Shown here in pieces: positions 36,101-48,100 of a stretch of 64,000 nucleotides of DNA. Made by a program: the position numbers and the translations under genes. Origin of the DNA: Phragmites australis. Its lineage: Eukaryota > Streptophyta > Magnoliopsida > Poales > Poaceae. The notes beneath the pieces are model-generated. The model ran no database searches, had not been told where the DNA came from, and worked only from the letters and a program-made list of their open reading frames with translations. The stretch spans positions 18,073,501 to 18,137,500 of the forward strand of contig NC_084928.1 of NCBI RefSeq assembly GCF_958298935.1, written 5' to 3'. Position 1 is the stretch's first letter. The number at the start of each line of letters is the position of its first letter.

Positions 36101-39100
36101 CTGCGCATTCCAGCTGAATTTTCCGTGAGTTAACAAACCAAGAGAGTCAATCCATTGATGCCGCGTACACATCCAAACCTACCCACCAGCATGCATGCGG
36201 AGTTTCTTTATCGATTCGAATCGTTAAAATGCAATATCTCTAGAATCATAGATCCGATTTTTGATCTGTTTAAAGCATATTGTTGAAAAAAAAATACGCT
36301 TAACAAAATGAGATTTGTAAAGGTTATATTTTGATGAAGTTTTAGGATCATTATATAGTTGCAACATGGTAGATATCCAGTTTCACTTTGTGCTATACTA
36401 CAGTTACAACTTGTGTTGTAATTGTGGTTTAGAGACAATCGAGTTACAACATGCTGAATAACATAGTTATAACATGGTAGACACTCTAGTTATGATAATA
36501 TATTTACAACATATTAGACACTCTAGTTATGACAATGCAATTGTCGAATGAGTACTAGTTACAACACAGTAGACACTCTAGTTACAACATGGTAAACACT
36601 CTAGTTGCAATATGGTAGTCGAGTGTGGACTAGTTACAACATAATAGACATTCTAGTTACAATATGCTGAGCAATATAGTCACAACATTGTCGAGTGAGT
36701 ATTAGTTACAATATATTAGACATTCTAGTTTCAATAACATGGTAAACAATATAGTTACAACAGGTATTGTCAAGTGTGGACTAACTACAACATGGTATAC
36801 ACTCTAGTTACAACATGCTGAACAATATAGTTACAATATTGTAGATTGTAATATAGTCGCAATTAGTTACAATCAGTCAGTTTAGGAAAGTAAGTTACAA
36901 TCTCACTATGCATATAGTTGTAACTGCTCTATGCCTATAGTTGCAACGGGTAGTTGCAATCACTATTTGGTTGCAATTATTTCAAAATTGTTAAAACATA
37001 TCTATGATGGATGTAATTTTGTTAAGAATACTTTTTTAAGTAAGATGTTTCAAGTGATTCGTCAATCGGAGTTACGGTTTAAGAGAAAAATTGTTTAAAA
37101 AAATTAGATGAGAGTATTAGACAGTTAAGTTAGAGACAGTCGAGTTATAATATGCTGAACAACATAGTTACAATATGGTAAACACTCTAGTTACGATAAT
37201 ATAGGTACAACATATTAGACACTCTAGTTACGACAATGCAATTGTTGAGTGAGTATTAGTTACAACATGGTAGACACTCTAGTTACTCTATGTCGGTGCA
37301 AAAAATAGTGGGGTCCCCTCGCAGGTGGACCCACACCGGTAAGATATCAGCAGGTGTTGTATGCCACGTTTGTTCAGAATCATGGCCACCCAGCGCGACC
37401 AGCCAGCTACCGTGCGACCAGCCAGCTACGGCACGACCAGCCAGCGACCATGCAACCAGGCTCTCCGACCAAACTCCGTGACCAATCACCAGGTCGCAGG
37501 AGCAAACCCCATGACTAGTATCCTCTGGTCGCGGGGCAGGTATGTGTCTAAACAGTCTAATCACAATAAATGCTTTTTCACTCGAGTATTTCCCTTCCCC
37601 AGGTCCTCTTTCTGGTCGCCCAAGGCGTGGTCGGCGTAGAGCTGTCGTGTCCTATCCCGTAGAATTAAATGCTATGGGATGGCTTGACAGGCATGTCAGG
37701 AGGCTTTTTGCAGGTGCGCAGGCGGCGCGTGGGGACGGGACAGGGCAGTCCAGGCGACCGGGAATGACGCAGGCGGTGGAGTGATGAGACAAGCTATGTA
37801 GCGCCGTAAAGCAAATGAGATATGTCTACTCTTAGTAATGATAGGCCTAGATGGGAAGCTCTAGCTAGGTCTACGTCTATGTTTTGACTCACATGTAAAT
37901 CTTCTCTCCCTCTGATATATAAAGGGAGGAATACCAAGCTTGTAAAGAAGGCCTAGAGGCGAAGAAGGCTGAGCAGGAACACCATTCTATAACGAACTTA
38001 GTCCACAAGAAAAGAATACACAGGATGTAAGGCTATTACCCTAAAAGGGGCCCGAACCTGGATAATTCTCGGTGTTCTTAAGTTGCACATACACAAACAG
38101 ATTCAATAGGCACTCCCCGAACAAAGATCACGCACCTGTCGTCCGATACACCCTGGAATCATTGTCAGGGATTTTTACCCCCGACATTTGGCGCGCCAGG
38201 TAGGGGGCGCGTTTCTGAGCTCGGGATCCGAGTTGCTGTGAGGTGTTCTTCATTGGGTACGACCCAGATGGAGCCAATATGTCCTAAACTCAGGACATCG
38301 GATTAGGATCTAAAGGCTTTGGGAGGCAATGGGAGGCAGTAGAGGCATCCATGCTCTCGGCGCCAAGGAGAGCTCACGGACCTCAAGTTCTGGGGGAACG
38401 GGCTTCTTCGGTGGTAGCCCCACCTGGAGGATTGCTCACCGCGCCGGGATTGCCACCCCCCAGCCTTGTGACATGAACCGAAACCATCGGGTAGGTATGA
38501 TTCGATCCGGCAAAAGAACATCAAGGAACTAATCGCGTGTGTCGTTTCTCCGAGTAGGTTCAACCGAAGGACGAACAGAAGGGTCTACACCTTGAACTTT
38601 TGGCATGAGTAATGATCACTCCCCGTAGGGTACTAGTAAGGAAGACAGGTTACCAGAATCTCAGAAAGGTAACTTTCTCCCTTCCCAATGCTGATCACCC
38701 TTCGATTAGAAGGGGGAATCCTTATCCTACCTTGCAGGATTTCAAAGGATCACGGATGCAGTACTGGTCGCTAAGCGAGACATTGCTTTCCCCCGACCAG
38801 GATCGAGCCAGCACAGGACCATGCAGCGTCAGGTACATGGTTCAATTCTGTTTTTTTCAGTTATTAAATACGAAGCAGAGTATGAGGGCCTCTTAACCGG
38901 AACACAAGCATCACCCGCGCAGGGAGAAACGCCTACTGGTGATGAGGAACTCGCTACTAGGTGTAGCCCCGTCGCCAAGGGGTTTTTAGTACTCGGATTG
39001 GATGATGGCGACATACTTCTCCGAAGTGAGAAAGCTGGAGCAATGCTCCACCGGTCGGGAAGTCACACGTCTCTCGCAAGGATTTCTTCCCTGGTCGATG

Positions 39101-42100
39101 GGCTGGCCCGTCTGGTCTCTTCTTGTGAACCTGTCCCGGTCAGAGTCTTTGAGAAAAAGACTCACACAGCCACCTACTGCAGTCTTGGGCCGACGTGCAA
39201 GGGATGCTCTGCTTGGAAACAGACACCAGAGGCAACACCTTTGGAGGCAACGCCTCCCTCGGTGCCGTTGACCTCGGGTGGCCATCATGTGGTCGTCTTG
39301 CTTGATTCGGGTACGACCTAGATGGATCAGATCTCGGACTACCATCAGAATCAAGCAACCCCTGACGATGATATATCAGCATAAAATGTCACGTGAGCCC
39401 AACCGCGAGAATCCTCCTTGGTAGAGGGACGCCTCTACCATCAAGGGAGCAACGACCCTTTACTAAAATACATCGCTTAGGATGGAGGGAGCACAACACT
39501 CCCTAACATCCTCGGAGGTAGACGTGGAAGCCGAACCTCTCACCATCCTCCAGGATGCTCGCGAGTAGGTGAAAAGGAGCGAGTCGTGCCAGCACCACGA
39601 TCGGAATACCGACCTACTAGCCCGGGCACTGCAAACCATACCACTCTCGACTTTTCGCTGTCTGGGGACTGGACATCGTGGGATCATTCTCTGAAGCCCC
39701 AGGCAGTCTTAAATTCCTAACCTTAGGCATGGCCGTGACCACCATGCGTGAAACTAGTCACGGGTCATTGGCGACCTCCAGTTTCCCGGCCTCACGCGGT
39801 CGGGTTTGCCGGTGTGGTCGGCCGCCGATCATACAGCTCACGGAGCGCCAGCTCTGTGTATGAGGCTGCTCAAAGACAAGCTTGTTTGTCTATTTTGCAG
39901 GACCTTCCTAACGAGCATGGACATAACTTGTAAGTTTTTCCAAATCCAAGTAATCGAACTCTTTATGTTGTAGGACTCCATGGACAAACGCGATCTCCGC
40001 CAAATTCCAAGATTTGTTTAGCCCGCTCACTCGTATTGATGGGATGAGGTCCAAAGCTAACCCGCTTGCACGATGACAGGGTAAAGGCGCCCGAGGGTTA
40101 ACGACCACAAGGCCACAAGTCATAAATCGGGTCGAGCATTGGTCGCCACCGAAAGGCTCGTCGTGCTAAGGGTCTCCCTCAGTACCAGGAATGTTGCTCG
40201 CAAATGGCTTGATGCGATCCTCCCTAAGCGATACAGGCACTCCGAAGGTTATTCATCATCCAAACACAGAGAAGACCCACATAAAGGCCAATGCCTGTCA
40301 TTACAAAGCCCGGGGGCTGGTTCCAGAAAAACCTACGGCATTTCCTGTCACGTCCTAAATTCTTAATCACGCATTTAAGCAAAATCATACTTCTTAAGCA
40401 TTATGCTTAATTTTGCGTAATGGTAATTCAGAGCGCTAATGCACTTCGTTAAAAATCATTTGGATAAGAGAGAAAATTGAGGGAGAAAAGAATGGAAATT
40501 GCTTTGGAATTACCCATTTTCTCTAACACGTGGGACCCACATCTCACCCACTCCCTCTCTTAAGTGGCAGCACCCCACCTGCTCTCTCTCTCCTCTCCTC
40601 ACTCCCCACGTCCCCACCGAGTTGCAGCAGCAGCAGCTCCCCCTCTCACTCTCCCACTCAAGCTCACTCTCTCTTTTCTTCCAAAATCCGAGCTCAAGTG
40701 GAGGATTCAAAGTATGCATGTGGTACCATTGCATTCTCTAACTCATAAGCTACTCATCTATCCAATCCATTTTCGTTTTCATGGAAGAATCAAATAGTTC
40801 TTGAAGTTCTTGGCGTTCTTGAGCTTTTTGGAGCAAAAATGGAGTTTTGGTCGAAAATGAGCTCTAAAGTCGTGTTGCTAGTTGATGAGTAAGTTTCAGG
40901 ACCTTTGGACTATCCTTAACATGTTCCCTTTAGGCTTGGAAATGATCACAGCTTGAATCAACCAAAAATCCACTCGAGAACAGCTTTTCTGGGCTGGCCC
41001 GGATATTTCGGACTCACCCGGAGACTCTGGGTTCAGCAGAAATAGTCCGTTGAATTGTGTTCAAAATTGGTTAGGGTTTAGGGTGCGAGTTAGGTTTAGA
41101 ATCTTTTGGATGGGGCATATGCACGTTTGCGTAGCACAGATTTGTAAAGTGAGTCAAATCACCCGAGTAGAAAAATCGTGAAGAACCCAAGTTTGTATCA
41201 CTTGGAAAATCTGGTCAAACCCAGAGACTTCGGGTAGTTATGTGGTCGTGTAGCCGAGAGTTTCGTTCGAACCATCACTCGAAGTGTCCGGCATATCCCG
41301 GATAGTCCGGACCAACCCGAAGGTTCCAGGTTAAGTTAGAGCAGTGGCTAATCGAGAGCATTCACCGGAGGATAGCCTGGATACTCCGGAACCCAGATAT
41401 TCCGGATTCACACGGATACTCCGGGCTAGTCAAACAAAAAGGTAGTAACCGAGCGCCTTTTCCGGAGGTTCACCCAGAGGGTCCGAGCCCGGATATTCCG
41501 AACCAATCTGGATACTCCGGATGGTTGTTTTATTTTTTGTTTTTGTTTAGATCATTTATTATTACATTGATTTGTATATCTTATACTTCTAGCATGTTGT
41601 TAAGCATTGTGGCATGCCTTGTTGCATTCATTCATGTTCATCATTGCACGCATTCTTGTTTAGCTAACAAGGATTCAGAGCGGGAGGCGACCGTGGTCGA
41701 AAACAACTTCGATCTTTCGGATTTCGGCGAGTGTTGCGTGGGTAACTATAGGCAGCTACTTGAGCAGCAAGGCAAATATCTATCATATTGCATTTTTATC
41801 GAATTGAACAAAATCTAAATATTGATAAACTATGCTTATGTATAGGTTTGCATGTATAGGGAGTTGATATCGGGTTTTTATGGGTAGAACCTATGTTGAT
41901 CGCATAATCCCTACCTTGAATTTTTCATCTATATCCTTGTAGCCTTCGTAACGTAGTAAATGTCTAAGAGTCGATCGAAATGCTTAGCAATGCATAGGTC
42001 CTCGGTAGAAGACGCAAGCAATGGTTCGACCGTTGTTCGCGAGCTTAAGGCTTACTACTTGTTCACGTTTTTGGCTATGTGGATGTTGGTTGGATGAGTG

Positions 42101-45100
42101 GTCAGTATGAGACGAGATGTGGGCGGTATTAGGGGTGACGTCTGTCTCGAAGGAATGTTGTCGGTGTATTAGGAACCAGGGGTCCCTAAATCCCGAGACC
42201 GGGCCGGCCATCCGCCACATGTCACCATCCCGCGAGGTCCACCCTGCAGGATAAGAAAAAACTAAGTCCCGGGGGAAGGTGCTGGGGGCCGTAGCCTCTA
42301 GGTTCCCGAGCACCCCAGTTCCCCGATGATCCACAGAGTCCACGTACCGGGAAGGAAGTGCTCGGAAGGTTTCTCACTTATCCCCGAGTACTGTAGTCCC
42401 CCGATGATCCAAACACCGAAGTACTCGGGAGAGAGTGCTCGGGGCTGCACGTGGCAGCCCCCGAGGACTCGGTTCCTCGAAGGTCTCACCGAAGTACTCG
42501 GGAGAGAGTGCTCGGGGCTGCACGTGGCAGCCCCCGAGGACTCGGTTCCCCGAAGGTCTCACCCAAGTACTCGGGAGAGAGTGCTCGAGGCTGCACGTGG
42601 CAGCCCCTGAGGACTCGGTTCCCCGAAGGTCCCACCGAAGTGCTCGGGAGAGAGTGCTCGGGGCTGCACGTGGCAGCCCCCGAGGACTCGGTTCCCCGAA
42701 GGTCTCACCGAAGTGCTCGGGAGAGAGGGCTCGGGGCTGCACGTGGTAGCCCCCGAGGACTCGGTTCCCCGAAGGTTCGCGCAAGATCGTCCGACGACCC
42801 AAAGGGTCCCATCGTCGGGGTGTCAGCCAGTCAAAGGTCCAATGCCGCATTTAATAGGCACGCGCGGCCTGACATCCTGACATTCTCAGCTGCCCACGCC
42901 CCAGTGTCAGACCCTGCCATGCACTGGCAGGGGGGCGTGGGTCCATTAAATGCACGGGTCCCGTCCCGTTTCATCCGGGTGCCTCGGAATAACGTTGTCA
43001 GAATCGAAGCGCTCCGCCTGCCACCCTGTCCTGGCAGAAGAACAAGACAGGGTGGGCGCACCGGGCACCTCTGAGGCTGCCCGGTAGGCCCCCATAATGG
43101 CGCCCGAAGGCATCCACAGTGGCGGGTGGTCGGATGCGCGCCGTATTTTTCCACCGCCCCTGTCACTTCGCCAAGACGGAATGATGACGCCTTTCTCCAT
43201 GGCACCTTGGCACTGGCACCCCCTCTTTCCCATTCAGGATATGTCGAGGTCGGCGCGCCTATAAAAGGAAAGGATGGAGAACACGTAAAAGGGGTAAGAA
43301 AAAAAGAAAGAGGACGCAGACGCTCGAACCAGCTCAAGCCAACCTAGAACACGAGAGCCTCAAGCTCTCTGTAAGTGGCTCTCTCTTGTAACCAGATACA
43401 TCCTTGAAGAATTCCCTTCAAGGATAGATATAGCACTCACACAGGAGTAAGGTGTTACGCCCCCGTGCGGCCCGAACCTGTCTAAACCCCGGTGCACCCA
43501 TATTTCTCGCACTAGGACGATCATCTCCCACCAGCCACCGCATTTATTTCCGTTTCCCGCTTATTTCCCAAACAAGCTCGTTCAGGATCATCCCCCCGGC
43601 CGAATCTCTAAAAAGGGGTCTCTCGGGATCCCTGCGACAGGAGTTCACCCTCCGACAGCTGGCGCGCCAGGTAGGGGGGAATATCCCTGGATTGTTTGTT
43701 TCACTTTTTTTCCCACAGGAAAAGATGGCCGGTGGGCATCGCCTCGAGCGTTCTGGCTCCACTTCTAGTGACGGGGCGCTACCCGACGCCAGAGGAGGCC
43801 CAGTCGCTGCTGCGTACCAGCAACAGCCACCATCCACGTGCGCGGTTTTTCCCGCTCAAGGGGATCAAGGCGTTGGGCCCATCAGGGCCGCCGCCACCGC
43901 TGCCGACGCACTTTCCGACCCCCAGCAGGTGGTCGGGACCCCAGCCGCCAGATCCGCCTCTGGACCGCGTCGGGTGCCACCACGATGCGGGCTCGCTTTC
44001 AGCGAGGCCAGCCCAGGGAGCGCGCTGCTTGTAGCGCATGCTCTCCTTAGGCACCCGCCCGTTCAGGCCACGCCGAACACTCCGGAAGGCCACTGGATAC
44101 AAGATGTCGTCGCTTTGGTCGGCACTGCTCGTCGCCAGGTGCAGGCCGGGAGTCCTCGTACCACTTCCCGGCATGGTGCCGCCAGAGCTGGCTCCTCAAC
44201 GGGCAACACCCGCACGGGCCGAGGGGTCTCCAGGCGGAGTGTCGTCCCCCTGGTCGTGTCTGAAGCCCAGGACCTTCGTTTGCGCCTTGACGAGCGGAGG
44301 GGCCACGAGGATGCCCGAGTTACTCTCGAGCGTCAGCGGGAGACCCGGCAGGGGGTCGGGGCAGAGGACCAGGCTTCCTCTCTCCCAGCCCAAGGCCACC
44401 GGGGATCCCCGGCTCGCCGCCACTCGCCACCGAGGACCCCCGCTCGCGCTGCGGGGTACGGCACCGGCTGCCGTGCTTTCACCGTCGAGCTCCGCTGGGT
44501 CAGGTGGCCTTCCAAGTTCCGCCCCGAGCTGCCGGAGAAGTACGACGGGTCCATCGACCCCGTCGAGTTCCTCCAGATCTACACAACGGCCGTCCAAGCG
44601 GCCGGAGGCAGCGAAAAGGTGATGGCAAACTACTTTCATGTTGCCCTGAGGGGCTCCGCCCGCTCTTGGCTTATGAACTTACCCCCAGGGTCTATCGGCT
44701 CCTGGGATGACCTGTGCCACCAGTTCGTGGCCAACTTTCAGGGCACGTTTACGCGTCCCGGTTTGGAGTGCGACCTCCACGCCGTCCAACAGCAGGAAGG
44801 GGAGACGCTACGGCGCTTTATACAGCGTTTTAGCCAGGTTCGCAACACCATTCCACGAGTGGCCCCCCACGCTGTTATTGTTGCTTTCCGGCAGGGCGTC
44901 CGCGATGAGCGGATGCTCGAAAAGCTAGGTACGCACGAGATCGAGACCACTGCGGAACTCTTCGCACTGGCCGATAAGTGCGCCATGGCTGCGGAGGCCA
45001 GGGCGTGGCATGCTCCTCGCCCCGCCTCCGACCAGCCAAGTTCTTCCCGCTCCGACAAGCGGGAAATGAAGAAGAGAAGGAAGCGCGAGGCCGCTCCCGT

Positions 45101-48100
45101 TGAGCCAACCCAGGTCCCCGCTCACAGGGTGCCGCAAGAGCCCAATCATCGGCAAGAGCGCCGGCCGGGTGTCGATCGACGCCCCGTCAGGGCCCCTGCT
45201 CGGGCTCCTCCTCGGGCCTCCGTGCCTACGAGGGCCCCGGCTCCAGCAAGGGCACCAGCTCCAGCGAGAGCCCCGGCCCCTGGCCGAGCTCCCGCTCCAG
45301 CGAGGGCCCCCGCTCCCGCGGGGCCCGAGCCAGGTAAATGGTATCCCATACACCAGACCAGATGGCACGACCTCACGGAGTGTCGTACGGTCAAAGGACT
45401 CGTGGAGCAGCGCTAGAGGGAGCGCGACGAGTCCCGTGGAGGAGGCGATACTGAGGTCGCCCCCGACAACGCCGAGCTCGGCTTCCAGGAGCCCGAGCAC
45501 ACCGTCGCCTTCATCGATGGGGGCGCGTATACGCCTTCCTCGCACCGTGGCATCAAGGTCATGCGACGCGAGGTGTGCTCGTCAACCCCGAGCGAAGAGG
45601 CCGCAAGGCCCCTAAGGTGGTCGGATACTTCGATCACATTCAGCATGGCTGATCACCCCGCCAGTACTGCAGCCATGGGGCGACTACCTTTGGTAGTGTC
45701 CCCCACTGTCTGCAATGTCAAGGTCGGCAGGGTGCTGATCGACGGTGGTGCTGGCCTCAACCTCCTTTCTAAGGAGGCTTTTGAGAAGCTGCAGGTGTCT
45801 TCCCGACGCCTAAAGCCGTCGCTCCCTTTCTGTGGAGTGACCCCTGGGCACTCCCTGCCCCTCGAGCAGGTTGAGTTGCCTGTCACGTTCGGGAGCCGGG
45901 ACAACTTCCGCACGGAGTGCGTCCTCTTCGATGTCGCGGAGCTCCCTCTCCCCTACAACGCCATCCTCGGGCGTCCGGCGCTCGCCAAGTTTATGATGGC
46001 CGTGCATTATGCATACCTTACGGTTAAGATGCCCGGCCCCGTAGGCTCCATCTCTGTGCTCGCCGATTCCTGCGGCGCCGTCTCCTGCGCTGAACAGTCA
46101 TACATGGCTCTGGTCTCAGCGCAGGCCGAGGTCGATGGCTCTACAGGGGGCCCGGGACCCTCTTCATCCAAACCCTGACTCGCCGCCGACACCTCTGTTC
46201 CAACGAAGGAGGTCGTGGTGGGCGAAGACGCTACCCAGGTTGTCCGTATCGGCAGCAACCTGGGCAGCAAATAGGAAAGCGCGCTCGTCGCCTTCCTCCG
46301 GGCTAACGTAGACGTGTTTGCCTGGCAACCGTCCGACATGCCCGGGATCCCTAGGGAGGTGATCGAGCATCACTTGGCGGTGCGTCCGGACGCCCACCCG
46401 GTGAAGCAGAAGGTCCGGCGGCAGGCGCCAGAGCGCCAGGAGTTTATCCGCAAGCAGGTCAGCAAGCTCCTCAACGCCGGATTCATCCGAGAAGTCCTCC
46501 ACCCCGATTGGCTAGCAAACCCAGTCATCGTCCCAAAGGCCAATGGCAAGCTCCGCATGTGCGTGGACTACACCAACCTAAATAAGGCTTGCCCTAAAGA
46601 TCCCTTCCCCTTACCTCGCATTGATCAAATTATAGATTCAACTGCGGGATGCGATCTTTTATGCTTTCTAGATGCAAACTCTGGGTATCACCAGATTCGC
46701 ATGGCCGTAGGGGACGAGGAAAAAACTGCTTTTACCACCCCGGTGGGGACTTATTGCTACATGTCAATGCCTTTCGGCCTGCGCAACGCTGGGTCATCCT
46801 TCCAGCGCGCTATTCGTATTACTCTTGACTCGCAGGTTGGCCGTAACGTTGAGGCTTACGTCGACGACCTCATGGTCAAAACCCGAGACCGTGCCACCCT
46901 GCTCGAGGACCTTGCTGAGACTTTCAACAGTCTTCGTTCTACCCGTCTCAAGCTCAACCCGGAGAAGTGTGTCTTCGGGGTGCCGGCAGGCAAGCTCCTT
47001 GGTTTCTTGGTCTCTGGCCGAGGGATCGAGGTCAATCCAGAAAAGATCCGGGCCATCGAGCAGATGCGACCCCCGGTTCGACTCAAAGAGGTCCAGTGCC
47101 TCACCGGCTGCATGGCAGCCCTCGGGCGCTTCATCTCCAAGCTCGGGGAGCGAGGGCTCCCCCTCTTCATGCTTTTGAAGAAATCCGGTTGTTTTGACTG
47201 GACGCCGGAGGCCGAGCAGGCCTTCCGCGACTTAAAGAAGTACCTTACTTCGCCACCCGTGTTGGTGGCTCCCTCTCAAGGTGAGCCCCTACTACTCTAC
47301 GTTTCGGCCACTCCTCAGGTCGTGAGCGTAGTGCTGGTGGTGGAGCGCGACGAGTGTTTGGGGCCGGGTGCTGGGTCCCAGCTCCCAGAGGCCCCCGACC
47401 ACTCACTTGTCCTCGCGGCTCCCCCTGGGCAAGGGGTCGAGCCCGAGCACACTGCTCTTCCCAGCCAAGGAGTCGAGCCCGAGTACCCGGCCAGCCCGAC
47501 CGTGCCGCCAACCCTGGGGGCTGCAGTAGCCCCCCGGGTGGAGCCGCCGTCCGGGCTCGCCGGGTGCAGCGACCGGTATACTTTATCAGCGAAGTCCTCC
47601 GGGAAGCCAAGACAAGATATCCCAGGCGCAAAAGCTACTCTATGCCGTGCTCGTCGCCTCCCGAAAGCTGCGCCACTACTTCCAGGCGCACAAGGTCTCG
47701 GTGGTTACCACTTATCCACTGGGACCCATTCTCCGGAACCGGGAAGGCACCGGGCGCGTTGTCAAATGGGCAGTAGAGCTGGCGGAGTTCGACCTACACT
47801 TCATCAGTCGCCAGGCAATCAAAAGCCAGGCGCTCTCCGACTTCTTGGCAGAGAGGACGCCCGTCCCCTGCGTCGTCCCAGAAGAGGTCTCTGCCTATCC
47901 CGGGCACGACGCGCCCGGGTACTGGGTCATGCACTTCGACGGCTCCCTCTCGCTGAAAGGCGCAGGGGCCGGAGTGGTTCTCACCTCCCCAACGGGTGAA
48001 GAGCTCCGGTACGTCATACAGTTGCAGTTCCGCGCATCCAACAACATGGCGGAGTATGAAGGTCTCATCGCCGGCCTCCGGGCTGCGGTGGGGCTCGGGA

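Larger units (their letters stand above)
42159..43657 (+). repeat. 5' LTR of element B
   Basis: 1499 bases, TGTCGGTG..CCTCCGACA. Includes five 72-bp tandem units (about 42414-42775) and a TATA box CCTATAAAAGG at about 43258-43268. Confidence 0.93.

Noticed and set aside
36340..37280. CRISPR-like regular repeats
   Set aside because: The repeats are degenerate, without uniform spacers, in plant nuclear DNA; a tandem satellite-like structure explains them.
42374..43074. Several overlapping 100-200 codon frames in the LTRs of element B (both strands, also 55278-55981)
   Set aside because: They arise because the 72-bp repeat unit is a multiple of three with no stop in several frames. They lie in a repeat, recur in both LTRs and have no family match.
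43452..43724. Upstream extension of the gag frame of element B
   Set aside because: This part lies in the LTR and across the primer binding site. The first ATG after the PBS at 43725 was taken instead.
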